A model generated the notes under the pieces. That model was given only the letters and a program-made list of their open reading frames with translations, had not been told where the DNA came from and ran no database searches. Positions 61,881-64,000 of a DNA stretch of 64,000 bases are shown here, piece after piece; positions within the stretch are counted from its first letter, which is position 1, and the number at the start of each line of letters is the position of its first letter. The DNA is from an uncultured Dehalococcoidia bacterium (GTDB lineage Bacteria > Chloroflexota > Dehalococcoidia > Lucifugimonadales > UBA3495): contig OY282456.1 of NCBI GenBank assembly GCA_958296225.1, forward strand, positions 2,108,001 through 2,172,000. Direction: 5' to 3'. The translations under genes and the position numbers were made by a program.

Positions 61881-63383
61881 ATGCAATACGAAACCGTCAT
61901 CGGCCTGGAAGTTCACGTGCAGCTGGATACTCGCAGCAAGATGTTCTGCGGGTGCCCCGCCGATTACCAGACTGCCGCGCCCAACACGCGCGCCTGCCCG
62001 GTTTGCCTCGGCCTGCCCGGCGCGCTGCCCGTCATCAACCGCCGCGCCGTGGAGTACACGGTGCTGACCGGGCTGGCGCTGCATTGCCGCATCCCCGATT
62101 TCACCAAGTTTGACCGCAAGAACTATCCCTACCCCGACCTGATGAAAGGCTACCAGATTTCCCAGTATGACCTGCCGCTGGCGCAAGACGGCTATCTGGA
62201 CATTGACGGCGATTCCGATACGGGCCACCGCCGGCGTCGCATCGGCGTGGAGCGGGTGCATCTGGAGGAAGACGTTGCCAAGATGCAGCACTTCCCGGAT
62301 GACGGGGCGGGCTATTCCCTGGTGGACGTTAACCGCTCCGGCGTGCCGCTGATGGAGATTGTCAGCAAGCCCGACCTGCGTTCGCCCGCAGAGGCCCGCC
62401 AGTACCTCGCCGCGCTGCACTCCATGGTGCAGTACCTGGGCGTTTCCACGGGCAATATGCAGGACGGCAACTTCCGCTGCGATGCCAACGTGAGCATCCG
62501 GCCCCGGGGCAGCGACACCTTTGGCACCCGCACCGAAGTCAAGAATATGAACAGTTTTCGTTCCGTGTACCAGGCGCTGGAGTTTGAGGTGGAACGGCAG
62601 CGGCGGGTTATCGAGGACGGCGGCGCCGTGGCGCAGGAAACCCGGGGCTGGGTTGAGGAGCGGGAAGTTACCGTTTCCCAGCGCAGCAAGGAATACGCCC
62701 ACGACTACCGCTATTTCCCGGAGCCGGACCTGCCGCCGCTGCACATCGGGCGGCAGTGGGTGTCGGAGTTGCAAGCCGCACTGCCCGAACTGGCCCCCCG
62801 GCGCAAAGCGCGGTTCCAGGCAGACTACGGCCTGTCCGAATATGACGCCGACTTGCTCACCGGCGCGCGCCGGATGGCCGACTACTTCGAGGCGGTCGTC
62901 TCCCTACGCAATGTCCCCGCCGACGCGCAGCCGGCCGTCGCCAAAGAGGTTGCCAACTGGATGCTGGGCGACCTCTCCCGTCTCCTCAACCAGAGCCATT
63001 GCGACATTGCCGACTCGCCCGTTACTCCCGACGGATTGTCCGACCTGCTGGGTCTCATCGCCGACGGCACCCTGTCCACCTCGCTGGCGAAAACGGTGCT
63101 GGAAGAGATGTACGCTGCCGGCGGCGACGCCAACGCCGCCGCAATCGTGCGCGCGCGGGGTCTGGCCCAGATCAGCGACGCCGGCGCTATTGAGTCCGCC
63201 GTAGCCGCGGCCATCGCCGCCAACCCCAAGGCGGTGGCCGACTACCGGAGCGGCAAGGAAACCGCCGCCCGCTTTCTGATGGGCCAGGTGATGCGCCTCA
63301 CCAAAGGACAGGCGCAGCCGGAGCTGGCCCTGCGATTGGTGCAGGAAGGGCTGGCCGCGGAGAAGTCACAGCCGGCCGGCTAA
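61881..63383 (+). CDS. gatB: Aspartyl/glutamyl-tRNA amidotransferase subunit B
   Basis: This 500-residue subunit of GatCAB converts Glu-tRNA-Gln or Asp-tRNA-Asn to the amide forms. It begins YETVIGLEVHVQLDTRSKMF, has the zinc-site cysteines in CGCP and ACPVCLGLPG, then KNYPYPDLMKGYQISQYD, VNRSGVPLMEIVS, MQDGNFRCDANVSIRP and the tail domain (about 350-495, LLNQSHCDI ... GQVMRLTKGQA). The ending GKETAARFLMGQVMR.TKG is diagnostic. ATG 61881 is preceded by GGAG; upstream in-frame codons lie within the Uma2 gene. gatA and gatC are not in the window. Confidence 0.97.
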   Translation: MQYETVIGLEVHVQLDTRSKMFCGCPADYQTAAPNTRACPVCLGLPGALPVINRRAVEYTVLTGLALHCRIPDFTKFDRKNYPYPDLMKGYQISQYDLPLAQDGYLDIDGDSDTGHRRRRIGVERVHLEEDVAKMQHFPDDGAGYSLVDVNRSGVPLMEIVSKPDLRSPAEARQYLAALHSMVQYLGVSTGNMQDGNFRCDANVSIRPRGSDTFGTRTEVKNMNSFRSVYQALEFEVERQRRVIEDGGAVAQETRGWVEEREVTVSQRSKEYAHDYRYFPEPDLPPLHIGRQWVSELQAALPELAPRRKARFQADYGLSEYDADLLTGARRMADYFEAVVSLRNVPADAQPAVAKEVANWMLGDLSRLLNQSHCDIADSPVTPDGLSDLLGLIADGTLSTSLAKTVLEEMYAAGGDANAAAIVRARGLAQISDAGAIESAVAAAIAANPKAVADYRSGKETAARFLMGQVMRLTKGQAQPELALRLVQEGLAAEKSQPAG

Positions 63384-63423
63384 TCCCGGCCGGCGGTATA
63401 ATCCAGATTACAGGTGAACGGAT

Positions 63424-63645
63424 ATGACACTGCTCAACATCGCCCAAATCGTCGCCTCCATCGTCCTGGTGCTCATCATTCTGTCGCAAGTGCGGGAGGC
63501 GGGCAGCGGGTTCTTCGGCAGCGCCCAGAACACCATCCGCACCCGCCGCGGGCTGGAGCGCACCATGTTCCAGCTGACCATCGTGCTCATCGTAATCTTC
63601 CTGGTGGTATCCACCCTGAGCGCCCGGCTTACCGGGGGGCAGTAG
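63424..63645 (+). CDS. secG: Preprotein translocase subunit SecG
   Basis: This 73-residue protein of the SecYEG channel has two transmembrane helices (about 5-22, AQIVASIVLVLIILSQ, and 50-66, QLTIVLIVIFLVVSTL) linked by the typical loop QVREAGSGFFGSAQNTIRTR with its glycine-rich part. Length fits the family. AGGTGA lies 7 bases before the ATG. It follows gatB by 40 bases and precedes two small membrane-protein genes. Confidence 0.94.
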   Translation: MTLLNIAQIVASIVLVLIILSQVREAGSGFFGSAQNTIRTRRGLERTMFQLTIVLIVIFLVVSTLSARLTGGQ

Positions 63646-63676
63646 CTGCCGCGCGGTTGGACGGAGGGTTGTTGAC

Positions 63677-63820
63677 ATGGATATTTTCGACGCTCAATTC
63701 CTGGATACGCTCAAGGACGTCGCCATCATAGCTGGCGTGGTGTACTCGCCATTGCTGTTCGCTAACGGCGTCATGGATGCGATTATCAAGTTTCGACAAT
63801 TGACCGGACGGCAGCCATGA
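63677..63820 (+). CDS. Small membrane protein, 47 residues
   Basis: GGAGG precedes ATG 63677. The product starts MDIFDAQFLDTLKDVAIIAG and has a hydrophobic middle (VAIIAGVVYSPLLFANGVM) and a basic end (IIKFRQLTGRQP). Its TGA overlaps the ATG of the next gene by ATGA, so both are translated together, 31 bases after secG. No family recognised. Confidence 0.6.
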   Translation: MDIFDAQFLDTLKDVAIIAGVVYSPLLFANGVMDAIIKFRQLTGRQP

Positions 63821-63993
63821 AAGCCATCAAATTCATTGGAGCCAACTGGCCGGCTCTGATCATAGCGGCTATATTCATCGCCTGGTTTTTCCTGGTGGGC
63901 GAGCTATTCAGCCGGTATTGTCCTTTCACACCGCCCGACCGGGTGACGCCGCTGTACTGCGACGTTTTCGCTTGGTGGCGCTGGTTCGACTAA
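63817..63993 (+). CDS. Small membrane protein, 58 residues
   Basis: The frame starts MKAIKFIGANWPALIIAAIF and continues IAWFFLVGELF as one transmembrane helix. A short external-like tail rich in aromatic residues follows (SRYCPFTPPDRVTPLYCDVF ... WWRWFD) with two cysteines that could form a disulfide. It overlaps the previous gene by four bases. No family recognised. Confidence 0.6.
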   Translation: MKAIKFIGANWPALIIAAIFIAWFFLVGELFSRYCPFTPPDRVTPLYCDVFAWWRWFD

Positions 63994-64000
63994 CCGGCGG

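Overview
This is a GC-rich bacterial chromosome segment with single-copy housekeeping genes (tyrS, ribF, rnhA, an EF-G paralogue, gatB, secG). The gene content is typical of uncultured Chloroflexota of the Dehalococcoidia/SAR202 type: many Uma2-family genes, a CaiB/BaiF CoA-transferase, a xanthine-dehydrogenase-type molybdopterin subunit, a CitE-like lyase, a split methylmalonyl-CoA mutase subunit, large FtsX-type permeases and fibronectin-III secreted proteins. The taxon is an inference from gene content; no rRNA or tRNA gene was recognised.

Layout. 1-9591: two paralogous FtsX-family ABC permeases separated by an AT-richer EcoRII-like restriction-modification cassette (C5-methylase, Vsr, an orphan EcoRII-N domain protein, EcoRII-like nuclease). 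9593-14058: a minus-strand PfkB kinase / CitE-like lyase / coiled-coil membrane protein operon whose 3' end is repeated as two downstream cassettes, then a two-gene PD-(D/E)XK module. 14106-24956: CoA-transferase, a membrane-anchored sulfite-oxidase-like enzyme, the molybdopterin subunit, an 18-residue-repeat coiled-coil protein, a CMD-family protein, a PDDEXK_4 nuclease, a HEPN-type gene pair and an alpha-beta barrel protein. 25185-31416: rnhA, an EF-G paralogue, methylmalonyl-CoA mutase and three Uma2 genes. 31640-39699: a defence-like island (XRE-ImmA/DUF4411 pair, MmeI-like type IIL enzyme, SNF2 helicase, unknown acidic protein). 39756-50195: tyrS, ribF, two MFS transporters, a fused nucleotidyltransferase-HEPN protein, a tandem-duplicated DctP-like lipoprotein and a methyltransferase gene broken at an 11-G tract. 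50482-63993: two secreted FN3 proteins, chimeric pseudogene debris, acetyl-CoA synthetase, a second MmeI-like enzyme, Uma2 genes, gatB, secG and three very small membrane-protein ORFs.

The most novel-looking feature is a 540-580 bp non-coding element present twice (17681-18222 and 47276-47858). It has terminal inverted repeats (near-perfect in copy 1, decayed in copy 2). Inside it a near-consensus promoter, TTGACA-17-TATACT, is conserved in both copies, followed by a roughly 220-nt sequence closed by a long-range stem. It looks like a MITE-like carrier of a structured RNA. Other notable features are the orphan EcoRII-N duplicate, the heptad-variable 3' cassettes, the poly-G contingency-like tract and the helicase / type IIL island.

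Metabolically, Acs, the CoA-transferase, the CitE-like lyase, the mutase and the molybdenum enzymes suggest a heterotroph that activates and degrades organic acids through CoA esters. Much of the remaining accessory content is nucleases, restriction-modification enzymes and toxin-like genes.
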